In this document: positions 34,248-42,885 of the stretch, piece by piece
How the letters are laid out: each line of letters starts with the position of its first letter
Numbering within the stretch: position 1 is the stretch's first letter
Source of the DNA: Vulcanimicrobiota bacterium
GTDB lineage: Bacteria; Vulcanimicrobiota; Vulcanimicrobiia; Vulcanimicrobiales; Vulcanimicrobiaceae
Direction of reading: 5' to 3'
Length of the DNA stretch: 56,776 nt
NCBI GenBank assembly: GCA_019240755.1
Contig: JAFAXS010000030.1
Span: 1 to 56,776, forward strand
The notes under the pieces: generated by a model
Databases searched by the model: none
What the model was told of the DNA's origin: nothing
The model's input: the letters and a program-made list of their open reading frames with translations, nothing else
Translations under genes and position numbers: made by a program

Positions 34248-35091
34248 TTTCGGGACGGCTTTGGACGTACGAGTAGCCGAAGCGGCCCTTCACGCAGAGA
34301 TGCCCGTGCGTGACGCCGTTTTCAACCGGCGAGGTGACCTTCACGATGTCGTTGTCTTGCACGTGCAGCGTTAACGTACACCCCACGCCGCAGTACGAGC
34401 AGATCGTGTCCGTTCGAGTCTGCTCGTCCTCTTTCCACAGTCCACGCTCGCGCAGTTCGTGCTCTGAGGAGAACATGAGCGCGCCCGTCGGACAGACGCC
34501 GATGCAGTTGCCGCAATAGACGCACGCCGAGTCGGGGAGGGGCACGTCATATTCGGTGGCGATCGCGGCGTCGAACCCGCGCCCCGCGGCGGCGATCGCG
34601 AACGTGTTTTGCGCGTCGGCGCCGCAGGCTTCCACGCATTTGTAGCAGAGGATGCACTTCGAGTAGTCCCGGACGTAGAGCTCGTTGTCGATCTTCACCG
34701 GCTGCGCGACCGTCGCCGCCGCGGAGCCGTAGCGTTGCGCCTGCGCGCCATACTCGTCGCAGTATCGCAGCGCGTCGGGGGCGGTGGACAGATCGACCGA
34801 CGAGGCCAAGAACTCCAGCACCATCTTGCGGCTGTGGCGCACGCGTTCGGAATCCGTACGTATCACCATGCCGGATTCCGCCTTGCGCGCGCAGGCCGGA
34901 ACCAACACGCGGGCGCCCTCGAGCTCCACGACGCACACGCGGCACGCGTTCACCGGAGTGAGGGATTCGAGAAAACAGAGCGTCGGCGTCGCGATGCCCA
35001 AGCGAGCGCAGGCATCGAGTATTGTCGCGCCTTGCGGAACGCTGATCGCCCTGCCGTCGATCGTCAGCTCGACGTTCGCTCGAGTTTGCAT
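34240..35091 (-). CDS. formate dehydrogenase iron-sulfur subunit (N-terminal part of FdhA/NuoG type)
   Basis: A 283-aa electron-transfer protein. A plant-type [2Fe-2S] domain (Cys39, then ACRVC, then VPAC) is followed by two ferredoxin sites (CILCYKCVEAC and CVYCGNCIGVC) and a last [4Fe-4S] site CSYCGVGC...HLCVKGRFG. That last site normally begins the molybdenum catalytic chain but ends here just after it, at SRPENE. The His-Cys [4Fe-4S] motif of NuoG/FdhA between the first two regions seems absent: only RYC remains. It sits 4 bp after the NuoEF-like gene. Confidence 0.9.
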   Translation of the reverse strand: MQTRANVELTIDGRAISVPQGATILDACARLGIATPTLCFLESLTPVNACRVCVVELEGARVLVPACARKAESGMVIRTDSERVRHSRKMVLEFLASSVDLSTAPDALRYCDEYGAQAQRYGSAAATVAQPVKIDNELYVRDYSKCILCYKCVEACGADAQNTFAIAAAGRGFDAAIATEYDVPLPDSACVYCGNCIGVCPTGALMFSSEHELRERGLWKEDEQTRTDTICSYCGVGCTLTLHVQDNDIVKVTSPVENGVTHGHLCVKGRFGYSYVQSRPENE

Positions 35092-35095
35092 GAAC

Positions 35096-36889
35096 CTAGA
35101 TGACCTGCAGGCGCGTGGCCGACGCGATGACGCTCGCCGCCGTTTGCCCCAAGCCGCAGATCGAGGCGTCGCGCATGGCGCGGCCGATGTCGTCGAGCAG
35201 CGAAATATCCGCCGATCGTTGCCCGGACGATTCCCGGCCGTTGGTGAGTCGCTCGAGCGCCTCTTCCTGGCGAACCGTGCCTACGCGACAGGGGACGCAC
35301 TGACCGCAGGATTCGTCGCGAAAGAACCGCGCGATTCGTCGCAAGATCGCCGTCAGATCAACCCTGTCGTCGAACGGCATGACGACGCCCGAACCCAGCG
35401 TCGTCCCGACTCGGCGCGCGTCTTCGAACGTCAAGGGAAGGTCGAGCGCATCCGGACCGACCAGCGTGCCGGCCGCACCGCCGAGCAGAATCGCTCGCAG
35501 CGAACGCCCCTTGGGCACTCCGCCCGCCATCTCGATGAGCGCGCGCAGAGTCGTTCCGTGCGCGACCTCGTACAGCCCGGCCCGCGCGATGGAACCCGAC
35601 AAGCAGAAAAGACGCGTTCCGGTCGACTCCGCCGTCCCGGTTCGTGCGAACGTTTGCGCGCCGTCGCGCATGATCGGCGGCAAATTGGCCAGCGTCTCGA
35701 CGTTGTTGATCAGCGTCGGCTGTTTGAAGAGCCCAACGTCAACCGGGAACGGCGGCTTGCTGCGCGGTTCGCCGCGCTTGCCCTCGATCGAGTTGAAGAG
35801 CGCCGTCTCCTCGCCGCAGATGTAGGCGCCGGCGCCGCGCCGCACTTCGATGTCGAAGCGAAGCTCCGTTCCCAGGATATTCGTGCCGAGCAGCCCCGCC
35901 GCGCGCGCCGCCTCGATCGCCGCCGCGACGCGGCGTGCAGCGAGCGGATACTCGCCGCGAACGTAAACGAATCCGTACTCGCAGCCGGCGGCGTACGCGG
36001 CGATCGTCATCGCCTCGACGATGGCGAACGGATCCTGCTCCATCAAGATGCGATCCTTGAACGTGCCGGGCTCGGATTCGTCGGCGTTGCAGATCAGGTA
36101 GTGTGGACGTGCCGGCGCGCGCGCGACGGCCTCGATTTTTCGCCCGGTCGGAAACGCGGCGCCGCCGCGGCCCATCAGTTTCGACGCGCTGATTTCCGCT
36201 ATCGTCCGTTCCATTCCGAGCTCCAAAGCACGGCGCAGTCCGCGATACCCGTTAGCCTCGCGATACGCCTCGAGACTCTCCGGGTCCGACCGCCCCACGC
36301 GCTGCAACAGCCGCAGCTCCGGCCCGCCGATCTGCGCCGGCGTGAGAGCGGTGCCGTTGGCAGACTGCGCCGCGAGCGCAGTTGCCGTCGACGGCGCAAT
36401 TGGCGCGACCTGTTGCGCGAAGGAATGCTCGCCCGCGACCGTCAGCAGCGCCGCGGGCGCGCGGTCGCAGAGGCCCAAACAGGGGCTGCGCAACCAGACC
36501 GGCCGGTCGTCCTTCGTCGCGCCTTCCGGGCCGAGCGCGCCTTCGAGCGCGGCACAAACATCGTTCGCACCGGCGCAGTGACAGGCGATGTCGTCGCAGA
36601 CGTGCAGTACACGCGGCGCCTCGCCTGCGCACAGCCGTTGCGTCGCAAGAAGCTTGTAAAACGTTGCGACGCCGTACGCCTCGGCCGGAGCCACGTCCAG
36701 ACGCGCGCCGACATAGTTCAGCGCGCCGGGGGTGATCCAGCCGATGCGTTCGTTGACCGCGTGCAGCAGCGGTAGCAGAAGATGACGGCGACCGGGTAGG
36801 TTCGTCGCAGCCTGCCGCGACTGCAGCGCCGCGTCCACTGTCGCGCGCTCGAGCGGCGTCGCCGTCGCGGACGTGAAGTGGAGATCCAC
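35096..36889 (-). CDS. formate dehydrogenase NAD(H)-binding subunit, NuoE-NuoF fusion
   Basis: A 597-aa fusion. Residues 1-150 form the NuoE-like thioredoxin-fold [2Fe-2S] domain (CDDIAC...SPCLGLC). Residues from about 190 form the NuoF-like part with FMN site GRGGAAFPTGRK, NADH site NADESEPGTFKDR, and a [4Fe-4S] site ESCGQCVPCR plus the Cys in SICGLGQ. It passes electrons from formate to NAD+. The start is GTG 36889, which overlaps the last base of the upstream stop codon; a longer frame to 36934 is open but not needed. Confidence 0.93.
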   Translation of the reverse strand: MDLHFTSATATPLERATVDAALQSRQAATNLPGRRHLLLPLLHAVNERIGWITPGALNYVGARLDVAPAEAYGVATFYKLLATQRLCAGEAPRVLHVCDDIACHCAGANDVCAALEGALGPEGATKDDRPVWLRSPCLGLCDRAPAALLTVAGEHSFAQQVAPIAPSTATALAAQSANGTALTPAQIGGPELRLLQRVGRSDPESLEAYREANGYRGLRRALELGMERTIAEISASKLMGRGGAAFPTGRKIEAVARAPARPHYLICNADESEPGTFKDRILMEQDPFAIVEAMTIAAYAAGCEYGFVYVRGEYPLAARRVAAAIEAARAAGLLGTNILGTELRFDIEVRRGAGAYICGEETALFNSIEGKRGEPRSKPPFPVDVGLFKQPTLINNVETLANLPPIMRDGAQTFARTGTAESTGTRLFCLSGSIARAGLYEVAHGTTLRALIEMAGGVPKGRSLRAILLGGAAGTLVGPDALDLPLTFEDARRVGTTLGSGVVMPFDDRVDLTAILRRIARFFRDESCGQCVPCRVGTVRQEEALERLTNGRESSGQRSADISLLDDIGRAMRDASICGLGQTAASVIASATRLQVI

Positions 36890-38796
36890 TATGCCGTCGC
36901 CGCGGTGCGCACCGGCTCGATTCGCACGGCGCACGCCTTGAACTCGGCGGTGCCGGACTGTGGATCGGTGGCGTCGATCGTCAGTACGTTCGTCGCGACG
37001 GCGTCGTTGAAGTGGAACGTCGTGAAGACCAGACCGGCGCGCAAGCCGGGATCAATCCGCACCGGCAACACGACGGAGCCGCGCCGCGAGCTCACGCGGA
37101 CTTCGTCGCCATCACTAAGGCCGTAGCGCGCGGCGTCTTCGACGGAGATGTCGAGCGTCTCGCCTCGCCGCAGCGGCGAGCGATAGCCGCCGCTCTGCAC
37201 GCCGGTGTTGAACGAGTCCAAACGACGCCCCGTCGTCAGACGAATCGGATACGCGTCGTCGAGCGCCTCGACCGGCGGATCGTGCTCTACGGCAGCGAAG
37301 GGCGCGCGCGGACCCCGCAACGGCTCTTGCCACAACCTCGCGTGCAAGAACTGTTCGCCTGGATGCGACTCGTCGTAACACGGCCAGTGAATGCCGCCGA
37401 GCGCGTCGAGACGCTCGTAGCTCATGCCGGCGTGCCACGGCGAGAGCGAACGGCATTCATCCCAAGCCTGCTGCGCGGAATACTGCGGCCAATCGTGGCC
37501 TAAGCGCCGCGCAAGCTCGCAGAGGATCGAGATGTCGTCGCGCGCCTCCCCCGGCGGCTCGAGCGCCTTGCGGCAGCGCTGCACGCGCCGCTCGCTGCTC
37601 GTCACCGTCCCTTCGGACTCGCACCAGCTCGCGCTCGCGGGAAAGACGACGTCGGCGAGCTCGCCGGTCCTGGTGAGAAAGATGTCTTGCACGATCAAGT
37701 GCTTTAGGCCGCGCAGGAGCGCCGTCGCATGCGACTGATCGGCTTCGGACTGGGCTGGGTTCTCGCCGATGACGTAGAGCGTGTCGAGCTCGCCGCGCTC
37801 CATCGCGGCAAACATTTCGGTGAGATTCCAGCCGCGTTCGCGCGGCAGCGTCGCATTCCACGCCTTTTCGAACTTTTCGGTGTTCGCCGCGTCCTCGACG
37901 TCTTGGCCGCCCGGGAACTTATTCGGAATGGCTCCCATGTCGCCGCCGCCCTGGACGTTGTTTTGACCGCGCAGCGGGTTGACGCCCGAGCCATATCGCC
38001 CCACGTGGCCGCACAGGAGAGCCAGGTTGATCAACGCGCGAACGTTGTCGACCGCGTTGTGATGCTCGGTGATCCCGAGAGTCCAGCAGAGTTGCGCGCG
38101 CTGCGCCGTTGCATAGACCGCAGCCAGCTCCGCAATCGCCTGCGCGGGCACGCCCGTGACGCGTTGCGCGTACTCGAGCGTGTAGGGCGCAAGCGTCGCG
38201 CGATATTCCTCCAAGCCGCTGGTCGCGTGCTCGATGAACTCCCGATTCTCCAGACCCCGTTCGAGGATCTCGCGGCCGACCGCATTCGCGAGCGCGATAT
38301 CGGAACCAACGTCCAAGCCGAGCCACCCCTGCGCCCAGCGCGCGCTCGACGTGCGGCGCGGATCGACGACGTAGAGTTTTGCGCCCTTCCGGATGGCGCG
38401 CAACACGTGATGAAAGAAGATCGGATGCGTCTCGCGCGCATTCGAGCCCCACAGTACGATGACGTCGGCCCCTGCGACTTCCTCGTAGGAGCTCGTGCCG
38501 CCGCCTGCCCCGAAGACCGCCGTCAGACCGACGACGCTAGGAGCGTGTCAAGTACGGTTGCAGCTGTCAACGTTGTTGCTGCCCATTACGACGCGAGCGA
38601 ACTTTTGCGCGATGTAGTTCATCTCGTTCGTCGCCTTCGAGCAACTGAACATGCCGTACGAGCGCGTCGCGTTCCGAGTGCGAGCGTCACGCAGAAAGCC
38701 GGTCGCAGTGGCCAGGGCCTCGTCCCACGTTGCCTTCCGCAATCGGTCGCCGTCTCGCACCAGCGGAGCGGTCAGCCGAAGATATCGCGATTTCAT
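36889..38796 (-). CDS. fdhA: selenocysteine-containing formate dehydrogenase catalytic subunit
   Basis: Mo/W-bisMGD subunit of 635 aa that oxidises formate to CO2. The reading frame is continuous only if the TGA at 38548-38550 (codon 83) is read as selenocysteine. The flanking text SNNVDSCNRT-U-HAPSVVGL is the formate dehydrogenase active site, and the same frame runs open on both sides with conserved MGD-binding text (VLWGSNARETHP, VVDPRRT, QNNVQGGGDMG). A SECIS hairpin follows the UGA. The start is ATG 38796. The protein lacks the N-terminal [4Fe-4S] domain, which is on the separate Fe-S subunit. Standard annotation would wrongly give two fragments or a pseudogene. Confidence 0.95.
38518..38550 (-). 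promoter_or_regulatory. UGA selenocysteine codon and bacterial SECIS hairpin
   Basis: UGA lies at 38550-38548 (minus strand). The hairpin at 38536-38518 has stem GUCGUC/GACGGC, closed by an extra C-G pair, with apical loop GGUCU. The loop starts exactly 18 nt after the UGA. Loop sequence and distance equal those of the E. coli fdhF SECIS, the SelB-binding element. Confidence 0.92.
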
Positions 38797-38843
38797 GATG
38801 TACAGAAATTCGCCCGCGGTCGTCGAGCTCCCACTGCATCGGG

Positions 38844-38859
38844 TCCTTTGGCCAAAGGA
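38844..38859. promoter_or_regulatory. 16-bp perfect palindrome between fdhA and ilvE
   Basis: TCCTTTGGCCAAAGGA is self-complementary over all 16 bases. It lies about midway in the 108-bp divergent gap, 47 nt upstream of the fdhA start and 45 nt upstream of the aminotransferase start. It is a candidate operator for one or both genes. Confidence 0.5.
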
Positions 38860-38904
38860 GTTCTTTCGGGCGCAGGCAACACGGGCCGCAGAGGGAGCAC
38901 ACGC

Positions 38905-39849
38905 ATGGATCTTTCTTCGGTTACGGTCTATGCCGGAGGCGGCTTTGCCCGGTATGCTGACGTCACGGTCGGACTGCTCACGCACGGCCTGCAGTACGGC
39001 ACCGGCTGCTTTGAAGGAATTCGGGGCTATTGGTCCGCCGACGACCGGGAGCTCTTTCTGGTGCTGCTGCGCGACCATTACGAGCGTTTGACGCAGTCCG
39101 CGAAGATCCTGACCATCGGGCTGCCCATGGGCGTCGACGAGCTCATCGAAACGACCGTCGAGCTCTGTCTGCGTAACGATTACCGGACCGACATCTACAT
39201 CCGCCCCTTTGCCTACAAGGCGGCCGAAGACATCGGCGTTCGCCTGCACAACGTGCCGGACGCCTTCGCGATCGTCCCGGTGCCGTTCACTGCGTACCTC
39301 GATACGTCGAAGGGTCTGCACGTCTGCGTGAGCTCCTGGCGGCGAACCGACGACACCATGGCGCCGCCGCGTGCAAAGATCACGGGGCTTTACGTCAACT
39401 CCGCCTTGGCTAAGAGCGAGGCCATCCTCAACGGATACGACGAGGCAATTCTGCTGTCGCACGATGGTCACGTGTCCGAGGGATCCGCCGAGAATATCTT
39501 CTTGGTACGCCGCGGCGTTCTCTACACTCCCGATCCCTCGCAGAACGTGCTCGAAGGCGTGACGCGCAAGGCGATCATGGATCTCGCGCGCGACGAGCTG
39601 GGCATCGAGGTCGTCGAACGAGCCATCGATCGCGGCGAGCTCTACTGTGCCCAGGAAGTATTCTTTACCGGAACGGCCGCGGGGATCGGACACGTCGCTT
39701 CGGTCGATCGGCGCACCGTGGGTGACGGAAAGATTGGTCCGGTGACCCGTCGCTTGAACGAGCTGTACAACCGGATCGTTACCGGACGCGAGCCCCGCTA
39801 CGAGTCCTGGCTCACGCGCGCGTACGCGTCGACTCGAGTCAGCGTCTAG
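38905..39849 (+). CDS. ilvE: branched-chain amino acid aminotransferase
   Basis: A 314-aa class IV PLP enzyme. The opening GLLTHGLQYGTGCFEGIRGYW is the BCAT signature (given in two overlapping parts: LLTHGLQYGTG and CFEGIRGYW). The PLP lysine is in RAKITGLYVNSALAKSEA, and the phosphate-binding EGSAENIFL and FFTGTAAG follow. It transfers amino groups for Leu, Ile and Val synthesis. ATG 38905 has GGGAG upstream. Longer in-frame sequence upstream is antisense to the formate dehydrogenase gene. It overlaps the convergent beta-lactamase-like gene by 11 bp. Confidence 0.92.
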   Translation: MDLSSVTVYAGGGFARYADVTVGLLTHGLQYGTGCFEGIRGYWSADDRELFLVLLRDHYERLTQSAKILTIGLPMGVDELIETTVELCLRNDYRTDIYIRPFAYKAAEDIGVRLHNVPDAFAIVPVPFTAYLDTSKGLHVCVSSWRRTDDTMAPPRAKITGLYVNSALAKSEAILNGYDEAILLSHDGHVSEGSAENIFLVRRGVLYTPDPSQNVLEGVTRKAIMDLARDELGIEVVERAIDRGELYCAQEVFFTGTAAGIGHVASVDRRTVGDGKIGPVTRRLNELYNRIVTGREPRYESWLTRAYASTRVSV

Positions 39850-40813
39850 GGAACTGCGGGTTCGGCGTCGGGCTGCCCGCGTCCCAATACGGCACGTCGG
39901 GTGACGTGTCGGTCGTAGCGGGCGTGATTTGCGTGCGCCAGCGCGCCGATTGCAGCTCGTCGGCGTAGGCGAGCCGCGAGATCGTGTGAATGAAGGCGCG
40001 TCCTAAGTCTTTTGACGGCAACGCGGTGGTCATCACCGCGATCACGTAGGGCGCGTCCGCCGCATAGACGATGCCGGCATCGTTCAGGGTATCGACCAAC
40101 GAGCCGGTCTTATGCGCGATCGGAATATTTTCGGGCAGCGGCGCCGGAAGCAGCGTGTTGATCTGATCGGCTTCCAGCAGCCCGATCATCTCCTTCGACG
40201 ACCACTCGTCGACGAGTTCCCCGTGCGCCATCAGCGCCAGCAAGTGGACCAGGTCGCCCGCCGACGTGCGCAACGCTCGCCGGATCGCCCAATCGTCGGT
40301 GCGTACGTCTTGCGCCAGGTGCGTGCGCCGCAGGCCGAGCTCGCCCATCTTCGCGTTGATGCTGCGGCGCCCAACGAGCCGGATCAGCATGTTCGTGGCA
40401 GTGTTGTCGCTGATGTCGATCATCTTTGCCAGTAGCTGCTCGACCGAGAACGTCTCGCCGACCGGTGCGTCGCATAGGTCGCCGGACCCGTAGTCTTTAT
40501 CGGAAGCCGTCAGCTCGACGCGGCGATTCAGATCGAAGCGGCCCGCCTCCAACTGATCGAAGACCTCAACCATCACCGGAACCTTAATCGTGGAGGCCGC
40601 CGGCATGCTCTGCGACGCGTTGAAGCCCGCTGTGTAACCGGTGTCGAGATCCAGCACGTCGAGGGCGATCGCGGCAGGAACGTGCCGCGCGATGGTCCGC
40701 ACGTCGTGACTCAAGGCGCGGAGCGACGGCGGAACGTACGCAGTCGCCGGAAGCGCGCAGGCGGCGACCACGCAGAACGCAAGCGTCAATGTGGCGATTG
40801 CACGTCGCGACAT
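39839..40813 (-). CDS. class A beta-lactamase-fold serine hydrolase
   Basis: A 324-aa exported protein with signal peptide (ends near PATAYV) and serine penicillin-recognising motifs: SxxK as Ser74-Thr-Ile-Lys77, SDN as Ser135-Asn137 and HKTGS. The ExxLN motif that carries Glu166 of true class A beta-lactamases is not found in the matching region (THLAQDVRTDDWAIRR). It may therefore be a poor beta-lactamase, a penicillin-binding or peptidoglycan-modifying enzyme, or an inactive relative. The ATG 40813 start is preferred over 40900. Confidence 0.82.
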   Translation of the reverse strand: MSRRAIATLTLAFCVVAACALPATAYVPPSLRALSHDVRTIARHVPAAIALDVLDLDTGYTAGFNASQSMPAASTIKVPVMVEVFDQLEAGRFDLNRRVELTASDKDYGSGDLCDAPVGETFSVEQLLAKMIDISDNTATNMLIRLVGRRSINAKMGELGLRRTHLAQDVRTDDWAIRRALRTSAGDLVHLLALMAHGELVDEWSSKEMIGLLEADQINTLLPAPLPENIPIAHKTGSLVDTLNDAGIVYAADAPYVIAVMTTALPSKDLGRAFIHTISRLAYADELQSARWRTQITPATTDTSPDVPYWDAGSPTPNPQFPRR

Positions 40814-40898
40814 TGCGCGGACTATCCGCTCGCGTTGCGCACAACTCCTGCTAGCAGGCTTCACGGGGCTCGCTCGTCCAGACGGTGAAGCCAGCCGC

Positions 40899-41990
40899 AT
40901 GCGGGAGCCGCACTCGAATCCCTGGCGCTGGATGACCGATGCACGATTGACCTACGCCCTCAAGGTCTTGATGGTGATTGTACTGGCGCTGTACGCCGGG
41001 CAGTTTATTCTTGCGATTCTCGGCAGCATCCACACCGTCGTCTTCATTCTGATCGGATCCGTCTTTCTCGCGTACCTGATCTATCCGGCCGTCCATCGCT
41101 TGCAGCGACGCATGCCGCTCGTCGCTGCGATCGTCGTGGTCTACGCCGCGACTCTCGGCGCTCTGGCGCTGGTGGGTTTCTTTATCGTGCCGCGCATCAG
41201 CGACGACGCCTCCGCGCTGGTTTCGCACTACCCGTCGCTCGCGGATCGGCTCCATTCGATCCTCTACGATCCTCGGGACCCTCTGACGTCGCGCATGCCG
41301 GCGTTCGTCCGCGTCGAGCTGGCGAAGATGCCGCAGCAGTTCGGCGCGTGGGTCGCGACGCGCGGTCTGCAATCCTTCGGTCACCTGATCGTCGTGCTCG
41401 CGGGCACGTTCGCCGTTATCGCCGTTTTCATCATCGTTCCAATTCTCACGGCCTATCTGCTGTTGGATCTCGACAACCTGAAGACCAGTCTCGCGGCGAT
41501 CGTTCCGGAGCGGCGCTGGCGCGCGACGCTGGTCTTTCTCAACGATATCGACGACGTAATCGGCAGCTTCATTCGGGGCCAACTGATCGTCGCGATTTCC
41601 GTCGGAGTCCTGATCACCGTCGTGCTCCTGTTCTTGCGGGTGCCGTATCCGTATCTGTTCGGGCTGCTCGCCGCGCTCGGCGACTTGATTCCGTACGTGG
41701 GCGCGGTGCTCGCCTTCATCCCGGCGTTCGCTTCTTCACTGCTTACCAACGGATGGTTCAACGCGTTGTTCGTGACGGTCGCGTTCGTTGCGATCTACGA
41801 AATCGAGGGCCACCTCATCGCGCCAAACATCGTCGGTCGCCAAGTGAAGCTCAGCGCGTTCATCGTCTTGCTATCGCTCCTGATCGGCGCGGAGCTCGCC
41901 GGCCTCTTGGGAATGCTGGTTGCGGTTCCGGTCGCCGGCGTGCTGCGCGTGATAGCGCTGCGGGTCGTGCGCGCCGGCAACACGAAGTAG
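40899..41990 (+). CDS. AI-2E-family transporter
   Basis: A 363-aa membrane permease of the AI-2E (PerM/YhhT/YdiK) family with about eight helices. The family signature lies in the C-terminal half: 'LGDLIPYVGAVLAFIPA' and 'IEGHLIAPNIVGRQVKLSAFIVLLS' (in two parts). Despite the name, most members have no proven AI-2 link; some are Na+/H+ antiporters. ATG 40899 is used, with ATG 40935 as alternative. The arginase gene starts 6 bp later. Confidence 0.88.
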   Translation: MREPHSNPWRWMTDARLTYALKVLMVIVLALYAGQFILAILGSIHTVVFILIGSVFLAYLIYPAVHRLQRRMPLVAAIVVVYAATLGALALVGFFIVPRISDDASALVSHYPSLADRLHSILYDPRDPLTSRMPAFVRVELAKMPQQFGAWVATRGLQSFGHLIVVLAGTFAVIAVFIIVPILTAYLLLDLDNLKTSLAAIVPERRWRATLVFLNDIDDVIGSFIRGQLIVAISVGVLITVVLLFLRVPYPYLFGLLAALGDLIPYVGAVLAFIPAFASSLLTNGWFNALFVTVAFVAIYEIEGHLIAPNIVGRQVKLSAFIVLLSLLIGAELAGLLGMLVAVPVAGVLRVIALRVVRAGNTK

Positions 41991-41996
41991 CGCGAC

Positions 41997-42884
41997 GTGA
42001 TAACGGTCGCTGCAACGGTGCCGCGCGTCGACATCATCGGCGTTCCGATGGATTTAGGCGCGAGTCGGCGCGGCGTGGACATGGGACCATCGGCGGTCCG
42101 CTACGCCAAGCTGCACGAGCGACTGCGCACGCTCGGCATTCCAACGATCGTGGACCGCGGCGACCTCGTGGTGCCGATTCGAGAGTCCGCAGAGACCCAA
42201 GACACGTCGGCGAAATACTTCGACGTCATCGAAGCGGCGTGCAGCCGGCTCGCGGAGCTGGTGGAAGATGCGGTGAAAGAAAAGGGCGTTCCCATCGTGC
42301 TGGGCGGGGACCATTCGATCGCGATGGGTACTCTCACCGGATTGACGCGAGGACGCGGCGCTCCACCAGGCCTAATTTGGGTGGACGCGCACGCCGACAT
42401 CAACAGCCCGGAGACGTCGCGCAGCGGTAACGTTCACGGCATGCCGCTTTACTTTGCGTTACACAACGGCGTAGCGCGCGCCGAGCAAACGGTGCAGATC
42501 GGATTGCGCGACGTCGATCCCGGCGAGAAGCGCATGTTGCGGGAGCTCGGCGTGAAGGCCTTTACGATGAGCGACGTCGACAAGCGGGGCCTGATGCACG
42601 TGATGGAAGAGGCGCGCGCGATCGCCGGAGGCGAGGATCGCCCGATCCACGTTTCGTTCGACATGGATGCCATCGATCCGAGCGAAGCGCCGGGAACCGG
42701 GACGCCCGTTCAAGGCGGACTCAGTTATCGCGAAGCGCATCTGGTCATGGAGATGCTGTACGACAGCGGTCAACTCGGCTCGATCGAGATCGTGGAGATC
42801 AATCCTATCCTAGATCATCGCAATCAGACGGCCGCGCTCGCCGTGGGACTGATCTGTTCCGCTCTCGGAAAGTCGATACTGTAG
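41997..42884 (+). CDS. rocF: arginase
   Basis: A 295-aa ureohydrolase. Manganese ligands are in GGDHS, DAHADIN and SFDMDAIDP, and the substrate-loop text VHGMPLYFAL and GLSYREAHLVMEML is typical of arginase rather than agmatinase. It converts arginine to ornithine and urea. It starts with GTG 41997, only 6 bp after the AI-2E gene, so the two are co-transcribed. It ends 1 bp before the convergent TonB-like stop. Confidence 0.9.
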   Translation: MITVAATVPRVDIIGVPMDLGASRRGVDMGPSAVRYAKLHERLRTLGIPTIVDRGDLVVPIRESAETQDTSAKYFDVIEAACSRLAELVEDAVKEKGVPIVLGGDHSIAMGTLTGLTRGRGAPPGLIWVDAHADINSPETSRSGNVHGMPLYFALHNGVARAEQTVQIGLRDVDPGEKRMLRELGVKAFTMSDVDKRGLMHVMEEARAIAGGEDRPIHVSFDMDAIDPSEAPGTGTPVQGGLSYREAHLVMEMLYDSGQLGSIEIVEINPILDHRNQTAALAVGLICSALGKSIL

Positions 42885-42885
42885 G

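Noticed and set aside
36889-38406. Formate dehydrogenase as a truncated gene or pseudogene
   Set aside because: The frame upstream of 38406 is open to the UGA, the active-site context and SECIS are intact, so it is one functional selenoprotein gene.
37729-38904. Upstream extension of ilvE
   Set aside because: Antisense to the formate dehydrogenase; BCAT similarity begins at 38905.
38548-39693. Stand-alone 381-aa minus-strand ORF ending at TGA 38548
   Set aside because: Only its last 82 codons are real, as the start of the selenoprotein; the rest is antisense to ilvE and the TGA is a Sec codon.
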